Counted from the stretch's first letter, positions 7,443-16,589 are shown. The stretch is 36,320 bases of DNA from an uncultured Prevotella sp. (GCA_945834405.1 CAMAHD010000010.1:1-36320), one strand, 5' to 3'. A program made the numbers and translations. Notes: a model not told the origin generated them from the letters alone.

Positions 7443-8810
7443 ATGATGACACCAACTATTTCGTCTCGACTTTCATACCTATTCACTATTTCCATTCTTT
7501 CCCTGTCTTGCCACCTCGCAGGACGGGCACAGGGAAAATATGTCTTTCCTCAAGAGATACAGCCCCTCACAGAGACAGCATGGGCGCAATGGTATCCCTA
7601 CAGCAGATACTGTCCCACCATCACTATCGACTCTACCGAAAAACACGTTTATGCCGGATGCGCTCCGCTTGCCATGTCGCAGATGCTGAAGGCTTGCCGC
7701 AAGCCTGTCATAAGCGAAAGACTGAACAGAACCTACGACTGGAACAACATGCCTTCGACGCTCGACACCGCCAATCAGCAGCAACAGATGGCGGTGGCGC
7801 GTCTCATTAGGGATTGCGGCATAGCTGCATATACCAACTATCAGCAAACAGCCAGCTCTACAAAACTGAATGAGGTAGTAGCCGGACTGAAACAATATTT
7901 CGGCATGAGCAAATATATGCACATTGCTGACCGCAACCAATACCGTGGCATTGCAGGCGACCGGATGTGGAAAGAAATGATTTATGAAGAACTGAATGGC
8001 GGCAGACCGGTCATCATCCGAGGACAGAAAGGCAAGAACTTCGCACATGTCTTCCTGATTGACGGATGCCGTGACTCTCTGGTTCATGTCAACTTTGGAT
8101 GGGGCGGAAAGCGCAATGGCTATTATGACCCCGACTCTCTTTTCGGCTTTACTGCCAATCAGCGTATGATTATCGGAGCCACTACCGGCAACATCCAACC
8201 CAGGGTGAGACGCATCATCATAGAAAAAGCCGGACAGCTGCATCAACTCATTACAGAAAAAGACTGGCTGACCATGCACCACATCAAGATTTACGGTCTG
8301 CTCAACCGACAGGACATCGCACTGCTCCGACAGTTGGCTGGCGGTGGACAAAAGGGTGAACGCAACGGAAGACTTGCCACCATCGACTTGACGGAAACGG
8401 CGCTTATCTCACTCCCCGATTCTGCCTTCTATGGTTGCAGCTCACTCACTTATATCGCTCTGCCAGCCATGCTTCCCGAAGTAAGCAACAGTGCTTTCCA
8501 AAACTGCCAGCTGCTCAACGAAGTTGTCCTTCCTGCCATGCTGAACCGCATTCGCCGAGCTGCCTTCTCAGGATGTTTCTGTCTGAATGACATCCAGTTT
8601 CCCGAATCATTACAAACCATCGATTCCAATGCATTCAACAGTTGCAACAGGCTCGTCGACGTAACTGTCCCAAGTGGCGTGAAGGCGGTGGGTAATGGCG
8701 CCTTTGCCAACTGCAAGCATCTCAGAAGTCTGTCCTTGGCAAAAACCACCCGTCTGCTGTCCAACAACATCACACACAACACCAAGGTGAAACGCATCAC
8801 CTTCAGATAA
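7443..8810 (+). CDS. Secreted C10 (streptopain/interpain-type) cysteine protease with BspA-like leucine-rich repeats
   Basis: The 455-residue protein begins with a signal peptide (about 1-29, hydrophobic LFTISILSLS, likely cut near GRAQ-G). The C10 peptidase core follows: WAQWYPYSRYCP (oxyanion Q near 49), nucleophile C73 in AGCAPLAMSQ, H202 in NFAHVFLIDG, and VNFGWGG (about 216-222). After about residue 260 comes an IKIYGLLNRQDIALLRQL segment, typical of the cap before BspA/LRR_5 repeats, then four repeats of the F-x-x-C-x-x-L-x-x-I-x-L-P pattern (about 329-430). Streptopain and interpain A carry an inhibitory propeptide of about 100 residues; here only about 20 residues separate the signal peptide from the catalytic Q, so the propeptide appears absent. 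Two adjacent ATGs (7443, 7446) can start it. No consensus promoter seen. Confidence 0.9.
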   Translation: MMTPTISSRLSYLFTISILSLSCHLAGRAQGKYVFPQEIQPLTETAWAQWYPYSRYCPTITIDSTEKHVYAGCAPLAMSQMLKACRKPVISERLNRTYDWNNMPSTLDTANQQQQMAVARLIRDCGIAAYTNYQQTASSTKLNEVVAGLKQYFGMSKYMHIADRNQYRGIAGDRMWKEMIYEELNGGRPVIIRGQKGKNFAHVFLIDGCRDSLVHVNFGWGGKRNGYYDPDSLFGFTANQRMIIGATTGNIQPRVRRIIIEKAGQLHQLITEKDWLTMHHIKIYGLLNRQDIALLRQLAGGGQKGERNGRLATIDLTETALISLPDSAFYGCSSLTYIALPAMLPEVSNSAFQNCQLLNEVVLPAMLNRIRRAAFSGCFCLNDIQFPESLQTIDSNAFNSCNRLVDVTVPSGVKAVGNGAFANCKHLRSLSLAKTTRLLSNNITHNTKVKRITFR

Positions 8811-8920
8811 GTCGTGATAAGTGAACAAGGTAAAGGCAAGAGTGTCTATCCGTGATGAAAAAAATATGAAACAGGCAGATAATTCAAACGTGAAATAGAT
8901 ATTATCTCAGATATTTTGTC

Positions 8921-8928
8921 TAATTTTG
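8921..8928 (+). promoter_or_regulatory. Probable -7 box upstream of rpoN
   Basis: TAATTTTG fits the -7 consensus 59 bp before the rpoN ATG. No TTTG lies at the right distance upstream, so this is a weak call. The rest of the 176-bp gap (8811-8986) shows no gene or clear hairpin. Confidence 0.45.
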
Positions 8929-8986
8929 CAGCAGAAAAGCCATCAGGCTAAAATCATCATTCAGGCAGACAATTAATCCAAGTAAA

Positions 8987-10507
8987 ATGGAACAAGGTCA
9001 GATTCAGGTACACAAACAAGAGCAGGTGCTCAAACAGACACAGACCATCTCGCAGCAACAACTGCTGCAGGCACAGCTCGTAGAGTTGCCTATAGGGCAA
9101 CTGATTGACCGTGTCAATACCGAAATGAATGACAATCCTGCACTTGAAAGTGCTCCACAGAATGACTATGCCGACGATATGTACCAAGCAGACTCTGACG
9201 ACATGGACCTGTCGGACGACACCGATGATTATGAAACCCTGAACGAACGGGAAGAAAGGAGGTCGGCTCTGGATGATGCCCTCTCGAACATCGGAAGGGA
9301 CGATGAAGAGTTGCCCGTATACCAAGGCGGCTTCAACACCCAAGATGCGGAAAACGAGGAACGGATATACGGCACAGACCAGTCCTTCTATGACCAACTG
9401 AGAGAGCAAATGCTTGAGATTCCTCTTTCCGAACAGGAGAAGGTCATCTTGGACTATCTGATAGGCTCGCTCGATTACGATGGCATACTCAGGAAATCGA
9501 ATGAGGCCATTTCGGATGAACTCGCCGTATACCATAATGTATATGTCTCTGAAAAGGAAATACAGCAGGTAGTGGAAATACTGCAGGATTTTGACCCTGC
9601 CGGCATCGGCGCACACGACCTGCGCGAATGTCTGCTCCTGCAAATAAGACGGAAGGGAGACTCTATACTGAAAACTCTGATGACAAAGGTAATCAGTGAC
9701 TATTTCGACGAGTTTACCAAAAAACACTGGGACAAGATTTCCGCCAGTCTCAACCTGTCACCTTTACAGGCAGAAACGCTCTATGGGGAGCTGAGACGCC
9801 TGAATCCAAAACCGGGAGCAGCCATGGGCGAGTCTTCAGGAAGAAACCTGCAACAGATTACGCCCGACTTTATCGTGGACACGCAAGATGACGGTACCGT
9901 CACCTTTATGCTCAACCAAGCAGAACTGCCCGAACTTCATGTTTCCCAATCCTTCTCTGACACTCTTCAAGAGTACCAGAACCACAAGGAGGGCATGAGC
10001 CGACAGATGAAAGAGGCACTGTTGTATACCAAACAGAAAATAGAAGCAGCCCGCAACTTTATCGATGCCATCAAAACCCGCCGAGAGACCCTCATCACCA
10101 CGATGCAAGCCATCATCCACTGGCAACACCGTTTTTTCGAGGATGGCGACGAAGCCTCTCTCCGCCCCATGATATTAAAGGATATCGCGGAAAAGACGGG
10201 ACTGGATATCAGTACAGTATCGCGTGTCAGCAACAGCAAATATGCACAGACAAGATGGGGCACCTTTCCCCTGCGTCATTTCTTTTCCGACGGATATGTC
10301 ACCCAGAACGGAGAAGAACTGTCTACCCGCCAGATCAAGGCTGCCCTGCGCGATTTGATTACAGCTGAAGACAAGCAGAGTCCGCTGAGCGATGATGCGC
10401 TGAAAGACAAACTGGCAAAAATCGGTTTTCCCATCGCACGGCGAACAGTCAGCAAATACCGCGAACAGATGGGTATACCCGTAGCCCGCCTTCGCAAACA
10501 GATTTAA
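8987..10507 (+). CDS. rpoN: RNA polymerase sigma-54 factor
   Basis: The 506-residue protein has all regions of sigma-54: a glutamine-rich region I (about 1-45, QTQTISQQQLLQAQLVELP), an acidic linker region II rich in D and E (about 60-115), the core-binding region III, a helix-turn-helix around DISTVSRVSNSKYAQT, and the RpoN box (ARRTVSKYRE, about 485-494) near the C-terminus. It directs polymerase to -24/-12 promoters and needs an enhancer-binding ATPase to open them. No such activator is in this window. First gene of a same-strand run with a PAP2-like protein, purE and ispG (gaps 35, 47 and 65 bp). Confidence 0.98.
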   Translation: MEQGQIQVHKQEQVLKQTQTISQQQLLQAQLVELPIGQLIDRVNTEMNDNPALESAPQNDYADDMYQADSDDMDLSDDTDDYETLNEREERRSALDDALSNIGRDDEELPVYQGGFNTQDAENEERIYGTDQSFYDQLREQMLEIPLSEQEKVILDYLIGSLDYDGILRKSNEAISDELAVYHNVYVSEKEIQQVVEILQDFDPAGIGAHDLRECLLLQIRRKGDSILKTLMTKVISDYFDEFTKKHWDKISASLNLSPLQAETLYGELRRLNPKPGAAMGESSGRNLQQITPDFIVDTQDDGTVTFMLNQAELPELHVSQSFSDTLQEYQNHKEGMSRQMKEALLYTKQKIEAARNFIDAIKTRRETLITTMQAIIHWQHRFFEDGDEASLRPMILKDIAEKTGLDISTVSRVSNSKYAQTRWGTFPLRHFFSDGYVTQNGEELSTRQIKAALRDLITAEDKQSPLSDDALKDKLAKIGFPIARRTVSKYREQMGIPVARLRKQI

Positions 10508-10542
10508 GAAAGAAATTACATCAAGTACCAGAACATTCATCT

Positions 10543-11166
10543 ATGTCCCAACAAAAGAGTCTGATATGGGCAGCCCGTCTGCTCAGTGCCGTGTTTAATC
10601 CCCTCTATCTCCCGTTGGTAGGGCTGTTGGCACTCTTTGGCTTCAGCTATCTGAGCCTCCTTCCTTGGCTTTATAAGTTGGAGGTGATAACGCTTGTCTA
10701 TTTCTTTACCATTCTGCTTCCCATGGCCATTATCCGCACATATCGCCACTATCAGGGCTGGAACCTGATAGAACTGGGACGCAGGGAAAGACGTGCCGTT
10801 CCTTACGTCATCTCCATCGTTTGCTATTTTACATGCACCTACACGATGGAACGTCTCCATATCCCCCATTTCATGCGGAGCATTCTCGTAGCGGCATTAT
10901 CCATACAGATAGTGTGTGCAATGATTAACAGCTGGTGGAAAATTTCCACCCATACGGCAGCCATAGGAGGAGTGGCTGGAGCTCTCTTTGCTTTTGGAGA
11001 AATCTTCGTATTCAATCCTGTCTGGTGGCTTTGCCTCACCTTCCTGCTGGCAGGACTTCTGGGTACGAGCAGGATGATATTGCGCCAACATTCGCTTTCA
11101 CAAGTGATAGGTGGATTCTTTGTCGGGTTCTTCTGCGCTCCGCTTTGCATCCTGTTTCTTCCCTGA
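10543..11166 (+). CDS. PAP2-like integral membrane protein, possibly a lipid phosphatase
   Basis: A 207-residue protein with about six hydrophobic segments. Two stretches resemble PAP2 phosphatase motifs: KISTHTAAIGG (133-143, compare the SxxT/H motif 2) and SRMILRQHSLSQVIGG (176-191, compare SRxxLxxHxxxQVxxG motif 3). Motif 1 (KxxxxxxRP) is not clear; LGRRERRAVP (78-87) sits in its place. The fold is likely PAP2, and dephosphorylation of a lipid phosphate at the membrane is possible, but catalysis is uncertain. Lies 35 bp after rpoN and 47 bp before purE, so probably cotranscribed with them. Confidence 0.75.
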   Translation: MSQQKSLIWAARLLSAVFNPLYLPLVGLLALFGFSYLSLLPWLYKLEVITLVYFFTILLPMAIIRTYRHYQGWNLIELGRRERRAVPYVISIVCYFTCTYTMERLHIPHFMRSILVAALSIQIVCAMINSWWKISTHTAAIGGVAGALFAFGEIFVFNPVWWLCLTFLLAGLLGTSRMILRQHSLSQVIGGFFVGFFCAPLCILFLP

Positions 11167-11213
11167 CATCAGACGAACCCAAGGTTTGCATCACAAAAAT
11201 ATAATATAAAGAT

Positions 11214-11720
11214 ATGAAACCATCAGTAAGTATTATCATGGGCAGCACAAGCGACCTGCCCGTCATGGAAAAAGCCTGTAAGTTTCTCGACGAGATGCAG
11301 GTTCCTTTCGAAGTCAACGCACTTTCAGCACATCGCACCCCCGATGCAGTAGAGGCTTTTGCACAGGGAGCCAAAGAGCGGGGCATCAAGGTTATCATTG
11401 CCGGAGCCGGCATGGCAGCGGCTCTTCCTGGAGTGATTGCCGCCTCTACCACCCTCCCTGTCATCGGTGTTCCTATCAAGGGTATGCTCGACGGACTGGA
11501 TGCCATGCTCAGCATCATCCAGATGCCCCCGGGAATACCTGTAGCAACCGTAGGTGTCAATGGTGCCCAGAATGCTGCCATCCTGGCTGTAGAGATGATG
11601 GCACTCGCTGATACTGCCTTGGCTGAAAGACTCGCAGCCTATAAAGCAGGCCTGAAAGAAAAAATTGAAAAAGCCAATCGTGACCTGTCGGAAGTGAAAT
11701 ACGCTTTCAAGACCAACTGA
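11214..11720 (+). CDS. purE: N5-carboxyaminoimidazole ribonucleotide mutase
   Basis: Converts N5-CAIR to CAIR in purine biosynthesis. The 168-residue protein has the class I PurE motifs: MGSTSDLPVM near the N-terminus for the phosphate, SAHRTPD (37-43) with the catalytic histidine, the AGAGMAAALPGV loop, and PVIGVPI. Class I PurE normally works with PurK, which is not in this window. It sits between the PAP2-like gene and ispG on the same strand. Confidence 0.97.
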   Translation: MKPSVSIIMGSTSDLPVMEKACKFLDEMQVPFEVNALSAHRTPDAVEAFAQGAKERGIKVIIAGAGMAAALPGVIAASTTLPVIGVPIKGMLDGLDAMLSIIQMPPGIPVATVGVNGAQNAAILAVEMMALADTALAERLAAYKAGLKEKIEKANRDLSEVKYAFKTN

Positions 11721-11785
11721 TGACACTTTCCGACCACATTGTTTTTTTCCTTCGTTATACCAACAAGTAAAGATTCATTGATGCC

Positions 11786-13636
11786 ATGATAAATCTGTTC
11801 AATTATACCCGTCGCCAATCCTCAGCAGTGCAAGTGGGCAATACACCATTGGGAGCAGACAATCCCATCCGTGTACAATCCATGACCACCACCTCGACCA
11901 ATGACACCATAGGTTCTGTAGAACAGACCCTGCGCATTGTGGAGGCAGGAGGAGAATACGTGCGACTGACTACCCAGGGAGTCAAAGAGGCAGAAAACCT
12001 GAAGAACATCCTTGCCGAATTGCGGAGCAGAGGCTGCCAGGTTCCCTTAGTGGCCGATGTTCATTTCAATCCCAAAGTGGCGGAAGTGGCAGCCCTTTAT
12101 GCACAAAAGGTGCGTATCAACCCGGGCAATTATGTTGACCCTGCCCGCACATTCAAACAACTGGAATATACAGACGAGGAATATGCTGCCGAACTGCAGA
12201 AGATAGAAGACCGCCTGACACCCTTCCTTGACATCTGCAGGAAAAACCATACAGCCGTACGCATCGGCGTGAATCATGGCTCTCTCTCCGACCGCATCAT
12301 GTCACGCTATGGCGACACACCCGAAGGTATTGTTGAAAGTTGCATGGAGTTCCTGCGCATCTGCAAGAAACAGGATTTCCACGATATTGTCATCTCCATC
12401 AAGGCCAGCAATACAGTAGTGATGGTCCAGTCAGTACGCCTGCTGGCAGATGCCATGGAGCGCGAGGATATGCACTATCCGTTACACCTGGGGGTCACTG
12501 AAGCCGGAGAGGGCGAAGACGGACGCATCAAGAGTGCTGTAGGCATCGGCGCACTGCTTGCCGACGGTATAGGCGACACCATCCGCGTATCGCTCAGCGA
12601 GGAACCTGAAGCAGAAATACCTGTTGCCCGCCACCTCGTCGACTATATTACCAAGCGTCAGGGACACCTGCCTCTGCCTCCGGACGAGCCGGCTCCAGGC
12701 TTTGATTATCTGCATCCTGAGCGCAGACACACGCAGGCTGTCGGGAATATTGGAGGAAACCATGTGCCCGTAGTCATCAGCACCTATTTCGACGAGTCAG
12801 AACCCAGCACCGGCGACTTTGCACCCGACTATGTATACGTAGGTGACGGCAGACACATGAACAAACACCAAAAGGCTCATCACTATCTGATAGACTTTGA
12901 CGACTATCACGGACAGCCAGACACTTACCCCATCTTCCCTTATAATGCCATGCCATTCCTTTCAAGCATTCAGGCTGACATGAAGTTTCTGGTTCTGCCC
13001 TATGGAGCACCGTCAGAAGAGTACATCCCTTGTCTCAAGCATCATCCGGAGGTAGTGGTGGTGAACATGTCGAGCCATCAGAACAAGTTGGGCGAGCAGC
13101 GAGCACTTGCACACGAATTGATGCGAGAAGGCATTACCAACCCCATCATCTATTGCCAGACATATGCCTATCACGAGGCAGACAAAGAAGACTTCCAACT
13201 GGAGGCTGCGGCAGATATGGGTGCCCTGCTCTTTGACGGACTGACAGATGGCATCTGGCTGATGAACGAAGGTTCGCTGTCTCATGCCGACATTGAAGCG
13301 ACAGCCTTTGGAATCCTTCAAGCCGCTCGTCTGCGCACCTCCAAGACCGAATATATTTCGTGTCCTGGCTGTGGACGTACTCTTTACGACTTGCGCGCCA
13401 CTATTGCCCGCATCAAAGAGGCTACCGTCCAATACAAAGGTCTGAAGATAGGCATCATGGGATGTATCGTGAATGGTCCTGGAGAGATGGCGGATGCAGA
13501 CTATGGTTACGTAGGTGCGGGTAGAGGACGCATCTCGCTCTATCGCAAAAAAGAGTGTGTACTGAAGAATATCCCCGAAGAAGAAGCCGTAGAACGGCTC
13601 ATCGAACTGATTGAGAGTGACCGACATCAGGATTGA
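11786..13636 (+). CDS. ispG: 4-hydroxy-3-methylbut-2-enyl diphosphate synthase (long form)
   Basis: IspG (GcpE) reduces methylerythritol cyclodiphosphate to HMBPP in the MEP isoprenoid pathway, using a [4Fe-4S] cluster. The N-terminal TIM barrel (MTTTSTNDT, NPGNY) and the C-terminal cluster domain are present, with cluster cysteines C526 and C529 in CPGCGRTL and C560 in GIMGCIVNGPGEMADA; the catalytic glutamate of GPGE is E567. At 616 residues it is far longer than E. coli IspG (about 370). The extra part is the domain between barrel and cluster domain seen in plants, Chlamydia and Bacteroidetes. Last gene of the rpoN run; a terminator follows at 13678-13713. Confidence 0.97.
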   Translation: MINLFNYTRRQSSAVQVGNTPLGADNPIRVQSMTTTSTNDTIGSVEQTLRIVEAGGEYVRLTTQGVKEAENLKNILAELRSRGCQVPLVADVHFNPKVAEVAALYAQKVRINPGNYVDPARTFKQLEYTDEEYAAELQKIEDRLTPFLDICRKNHTAVRIGVNHGSLSDRIMSRYGDTPEGIVESCMEFLRICKKQDFHDIVISIKASNTVVMVQSVRLLADAMEREDMHYPLHLGVTEAGEGEDGRIKSAVGIGALLADGIGDTIRVSLSEEPEAEIPVARHLVDYITKRQGHLPLPPDEPAPGFDYLHPERRHTQAVGNIGGNHVPVVISTYFDESEPSTGDFAPDYVYVGDGRHMNKHQKAHHYLIDFDDYHGQPDTYPIFPYNAMPFLSSIQADMKFLVLPYGAPSEEYIPCLKHHPEVVVVNMSSHQNKLGEQRALAHELMREGITNPIIYCQTYAYHEADKEDFQLEAAADMGALLFDGLTDGIWLMNEGSLSHADIEATAFGILQAARLRTSKTEYISCPGCGRTLYDLRATIARIKEATVQYKGLKIGIMGCIVNGPGEMADADYGYVGAGRGRISLYRKKECVLKNIPEEEAVERLIELIESDRHQD

Positions 13637-13677
13637 GACGAGCAATTCTGAAGCCCTCTCTTCTTCGAATAAACACA

Positions 13678-13713
13678 ACAGAGGGCGCATGTTGAAGTGC
13701 GCCCTCTGTTTTT
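13678..13713 (+). terminator. Terminator after ispG
   Basis: A perfect 12-bp GC-rich stem (13678-13689 with 13698-13709) closes an 8-base loop and runs into TTTTT. It lies between convergent ispG and rnc. Confidence 0.9.
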
Positions 13714-13726
13714 CTGTACATCTTGA

Positions 13727-14800
13727 TTAGTCTTGATAGGCAGCCGCCTCAGCAGCCGCTATAATATCCTCTCTCGACATGGCAACAGGCTGAGTTGTAA
13801 TATCTGAGAGATCAAATTCATCTTTATCTTGATTCTTTTTCTCTTCCCGCTTTCGGTTTTGTTTCTTGCTTTCTTCAGTATCTGACGCAGATGCCATCTG
13901 TTGAGAAGATTCCAGAACGCTCGGCTGTCCATCCTTCTCACTTTCCGATGAGGGTTGAAGTATGATGAACTCTTCCTTTTCATCCGTATCGGGTACCACG
14001 CTGACAGGTTCTTCCTCCATCTTGGTTCTTCCGGCTTTGGAAGCAAAAACAGCATCAATAAATTGCGGTTCACGGCGGAGTTTAAGCAACGTATCCTTCG
14101 ACGCCAACTGCTGACTTTCCTTTTTAGAGTAACCTTTACCAATACATCCCTCCAGACCTTCAATCACCACTTGGTATACAAATACAGGACTTCCGCCCTT
14201 TTCCTTTGTCTGACTGACAAGTTTGAAGTCAAGGATTACCCGATTCTTCTGACACCATTCGATGAGTTTGCTCTTGAAATTCACCTCTTTGTATGCCACT
14301 CGGTCAATATTGATGAGTTTTGCCAGGATTCGCTCCTGCATAAAACGCATGCAGGCATCGTAACCACGGTCCAAATAGATGGCTCCGACCAGTGCCTCAA
14401 AGGCATTACCGCCCATGTAGCTGTTGTGCGAGCTTGTTCTTCCTGACGACGTAACGAGATTGATGATGCCCATCTCCTGAGCAAGTTTGTTAAGCGTTTC
14501 CCGCTGCACCAGCTTACTTCTGGTATTGGTGAGGAATCCCTCACGCTTACCTTCAAAATGCCGATAGACGATGTCGCCCACAACGGCATCCAGAATAGCA
14601 TCCCCCAAAAATTCCAGGCGTTCATTGTTGAGGGGCTTGCCCTTGGCATTTCTCTTTGCCACACTCTTGTGCATCAGAGCCAGCTTGTAGTAGGAAATAT
14701 TGTGGGGATAAAAACCGATGATTTGCTGAAGAGAAGAATAAAGCTCCTTTTCCTTTCGGAAGGGGAGCTTTATTCTGTCTATGATATTAATCATCAGCAT
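13727..14800 (-). CDS. rnc: Ribonuclease III with a long charged C-terminal tail
   Basis: RNase III cuts double-stranded RNA during rRNA maturation and mRNA processing. The catalytic domain has NERLEFLGDAILD (E60, D67) and GNAFEALVGAIYLD (E135). The dsRNA-binding domain spans about 174-243, ending in the usual KKESQQLASKDTL helix. The protein does not stop there: about 110 more residues follow, rich in E, D, K, S and Q, ending MSREDIIAAAEAAAYQD, giving 357 residues against about 225 in E. coli. The start (14800, or the third codon at 14794) overlaps the end of fabF, so the two are translationally coupled. Part of the acpP-fabF-rnc run. Confidence 0.96.
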   Translation of the reverse strand: MLMINIIDRIKLPFRKEKELYSSLQQIIGFYPHNISYYKLALMHKSVAKRNAKGKPLNNERLEFLGDAILDAVVGDIVYRHFEGKREGFLTNTRSKLVQRETLNKLAQEMGIINLVTSSGRTSSHNSYMGGNAFEALVGAIYLDRGYDACMRFMQERILAKLINIDRVAYKEVNFKSKLIEWCQKNRVILDFKLVSQTKEKGGSPVFVYQVVIEGLEGCIGKGYSKKESQQLASKDTLLKLRREPQFIDAVFASKAGRTKMEEEPVSVVPDTDEKEEFIILQPSSESEKDGQPSVLESSQQMASASDTEESKKQNRKREEKKNQDKDEFDLSDITTQPVAMSREDIIAAAEAAAYQD

Positions 14801-16052
14801 ACTTCTTGAAAATCACGCATGCATTGTGTCCACCAAAACCAAAAGTATTGCTCATGGCAGCGCGAACCACACGTTTCTGTGCCTTATTGAAAGTAAAGTT
14901 GAGATTGTAATCGAGTTCCTCGTCATTGTCACCCTCCTCGTGGTTGATGGTGGGAGGAACGATGTCGTTCTTGACAGCCAATACAGCAGCCATAGCTTCT
15001 ACTGCGCCTGCAGCACCGAGCAGGTGACCAGTCATAGACTTGGTAGAACTGATGTTCAACTTGTAAGCAGCCTCACCAAAGACCTGCTTGATGGCTTTAG
15101 CCTCAGAGATATCACCTACGTGGGTAGAGGTTCCATGTACGTTGATATAGTCGATATCCTCGGGCTTCATCTGAGCATCAGCCAGCGCACGCTCCATGAC
15201 GAGCTTTGCACCGAGTCCCTCAGGATGAGAAGCAGTAATGTGGTGAGCATCTGCACTCATACCTTCGCCGACCATCTCAGCATAAATCTTGGCACCACGA
15301 GCCTTGGCATGTTCCAGTTCCTCAAGAATCAAGCATCCGGCACCTTCACCCATCACGAAACCATCACGGCTTGCACTGAATGGACGTGAAGCACGCTGCG
15401 GGTCGTCATTGCGGGTAGAAAGAGCATGCATGGCATTGAAACCACCTACACCACAAGCACAGAGCGCAGCCTCAGCACCGCCACTGACGATGGCAGTAGC
15501 CTTGCCAAGACGAATCAGGTTGAAGGCATCAGCCAAAGCATTGCTTGATGAAGCACAGGCAGAAGTGGTAGCATAGTTTGGTCCATTGAAACCGAAAAGA
15601 ATAGAAATCTGTCCGGCAGCGATGTCTGAAATCATCTTAGGAATGAAGAAAGGATTGAACTTGGGGCCGTCAGCTTCATGTACACCATAATACTTCACCT
15701 CGTCTTCAAAGGTCTTGATACCACCGATACCAACACCAAAGACAACACCAATCTGTGTCTTGTCCTCTTTCTCCAGATCCATGCCACTGTCCTTCACTGC
15801 CTGAATGGCAGAAACCAGTGCCAGCTGGGTATAGCGGTCCATCTTGCGGGCCTCTTTGCGGTCGAGATAGTCATTGAAGTTAAGGTTCTTTACCTCACAT
15901 GCAAACTGTGTCTTGAACTTGGAAGCATCGAAGAGGGTCAGGGGAGCAGCACCGCTCACGCCGTTCACCAGGTTGGTCCAAGTTTCCTCTGGGTTATTAC
16001 CCACGGGAGTTACGGCTCCGAGGCCGGTAACAACAACTCTTTTAAGTTCCAT
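14787..16052 (-). CDS. fabF: Beta-ketoacyl-ACP synthase II
   Basis: Condenses malonyl-ACP with acyl-ACP in type II fatty-acid elongation. The 421-residue thiolase-fold protein has the Cys-His-His triad: C166 in TTSACASSSNAL, H306 in NVHGTSTHVGD and H343 in KSMTGHLLGAAG. Length and motifs are typical of KAS II. It is preceded by acpP, which encodes the carrier protein it uses, and its 3' end overlaps rnc by 8-14 bases. The 205-bp spacer to acpP contains the hairpin at 16115-16194. Confidence 0.98.
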   Translation of the reverse strand: MELKRVVVTGLGAVTPVGNNPEETWTNLVNGVSGAAPLTLFDASKFKTQFACEVKNLNFNDYLDRKEARKMDRYTQLALVSAIQAVKDSGMDLEKEDKTQIGVVFGVGIGGIKTFEDEVKYYGVHEADGPKFNPFFIPKMISDIAAGQISILFGFNGPNYATTSACASSSNALADAFNLIRLGKATAIVSGGAEAALCACGVGGFNAMHALSTRNDDPQRASRPFSASRDGFVMGEGAGCLILEELEHAKARGAKIYAEMVGEGMSADAHHITASHPEGLGAKLVMERALADAQMKPEDIDYINVHGTSTHVGDISEAKAIKQVFGEAAYKLNISSTKSMTGHLLGAAGAVEAMAAVLAVKNDIVPPTINHEEGDNDEELDYNLNFTFNKAQKRVVRAAMSNTFGFGGHNACVIFKKYADD

Positions 16053-16114
16053 GATAGAAAATATATGTTAGTTTAATGATTTACTTAGCAAATGAAAGTC
16101 TTGAGATTTCATTA

Positions 16115-16194
16115 AATACGGACTACTGATTGCAGCTTTGAAGGGGTGCAGAAGATTATCTGCCAGCCACCCACTGCAATCCGTAGTCCGTATT
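16115..16194 (-). other. Long stem-loop between acpP and fabF
   Basis: Arms of 21 bases (16115-16135 and 16174-16194) pair at 20 of 21 positions; the one exception is a G-A mismatch. The 38-base interior holds a nested stem in which GGGTG pairs with CACCC and CAGA with TCTG, interrupted by a 5-base bulge. No T-run follows on the minus strand, so it is not a standard terminator. In the transcript it would lie between acpP and fabF-rnc. It could be a processing site, a partial terminator that raises acpP relative to fabF, or a dispersed palindromic repeat. Confidence 0.75.
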
Positions 16195-16257
16195 ATTTAT
16201 GAACGAACATTATAATTCTTATTCAGTGTTGCGCTAAACGTAATCAATGAATATGAA

Positions 16258-16494
16258 TTATTTTGTGTTCTCCTCAATGTAAGAAATGGCATCACCTACA
16301 GTGCCAATCTTCTCTGCCTTGTCGTCAGGGATAGACACGCCAAACTCCTTCTCGAACTCCATGATGAGCTCTACAGTGTCAAGTGAATCTGCACCGAGGT
16401 CGTTGGTGAAACTTGCTTCGGGCTTTACTTCTGCTTCATCTACACCGAGTTTGTCAACGATGATGGCCTTTACTTTGCTTTCAATTTCAGACAT
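16258..16494 (-). CDS. acpP: Acyl carrier protein
   Basis: A 78-residue acidic four-helix protein that carries growing acyl chains on 4'-phosphopantetheine. The attachment serine is S37 in [19 protein letters not shown]. Length is normal. First gene of the acpP-fabF-rnc run with its own promoter at 16548-16579; the position of the long hairpin just after it may set the ratio of AcpP to FabF (inference). Confidence 0.98.
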   Translation of the reverse strand: MSEIESKVKAIIVDKLGVDEAEVKPEASFTNDLGADSLDTVELIMEFEKEFGVSIPDDKAEKIGTVGDAISYIEENTK

Positions 16495-16547
16495 AATTGT
16501 AATGTTTAAAGTGTTAATAAAAAATTGTCAATGCTAAAAATCGGATG

Positions 16548-16579
16548 CAAAGTAACTAATTTTTATTTAACCCTGCAAA
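16548..16579 (-). promoter_or_regulatory. Promoter of acpP
   Basis: On the minus strand, TTTG (16579-16576), 20 bases, then TTACTTTG (16555-16548), one mismatch from the -7 consensus. The leader before the ATG at 16494 is about 45 bases. Confidence 0.7.
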
Positions 16580-16589
16580 TTATTTCAAC

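Noticed and set aside
7479..8351. 290-codon minus-strand frame opposite the C10 protease gene
   Set aside because: The plus-strand product has signal peptide, catalytic residues and repeats; the opposite frame has none.
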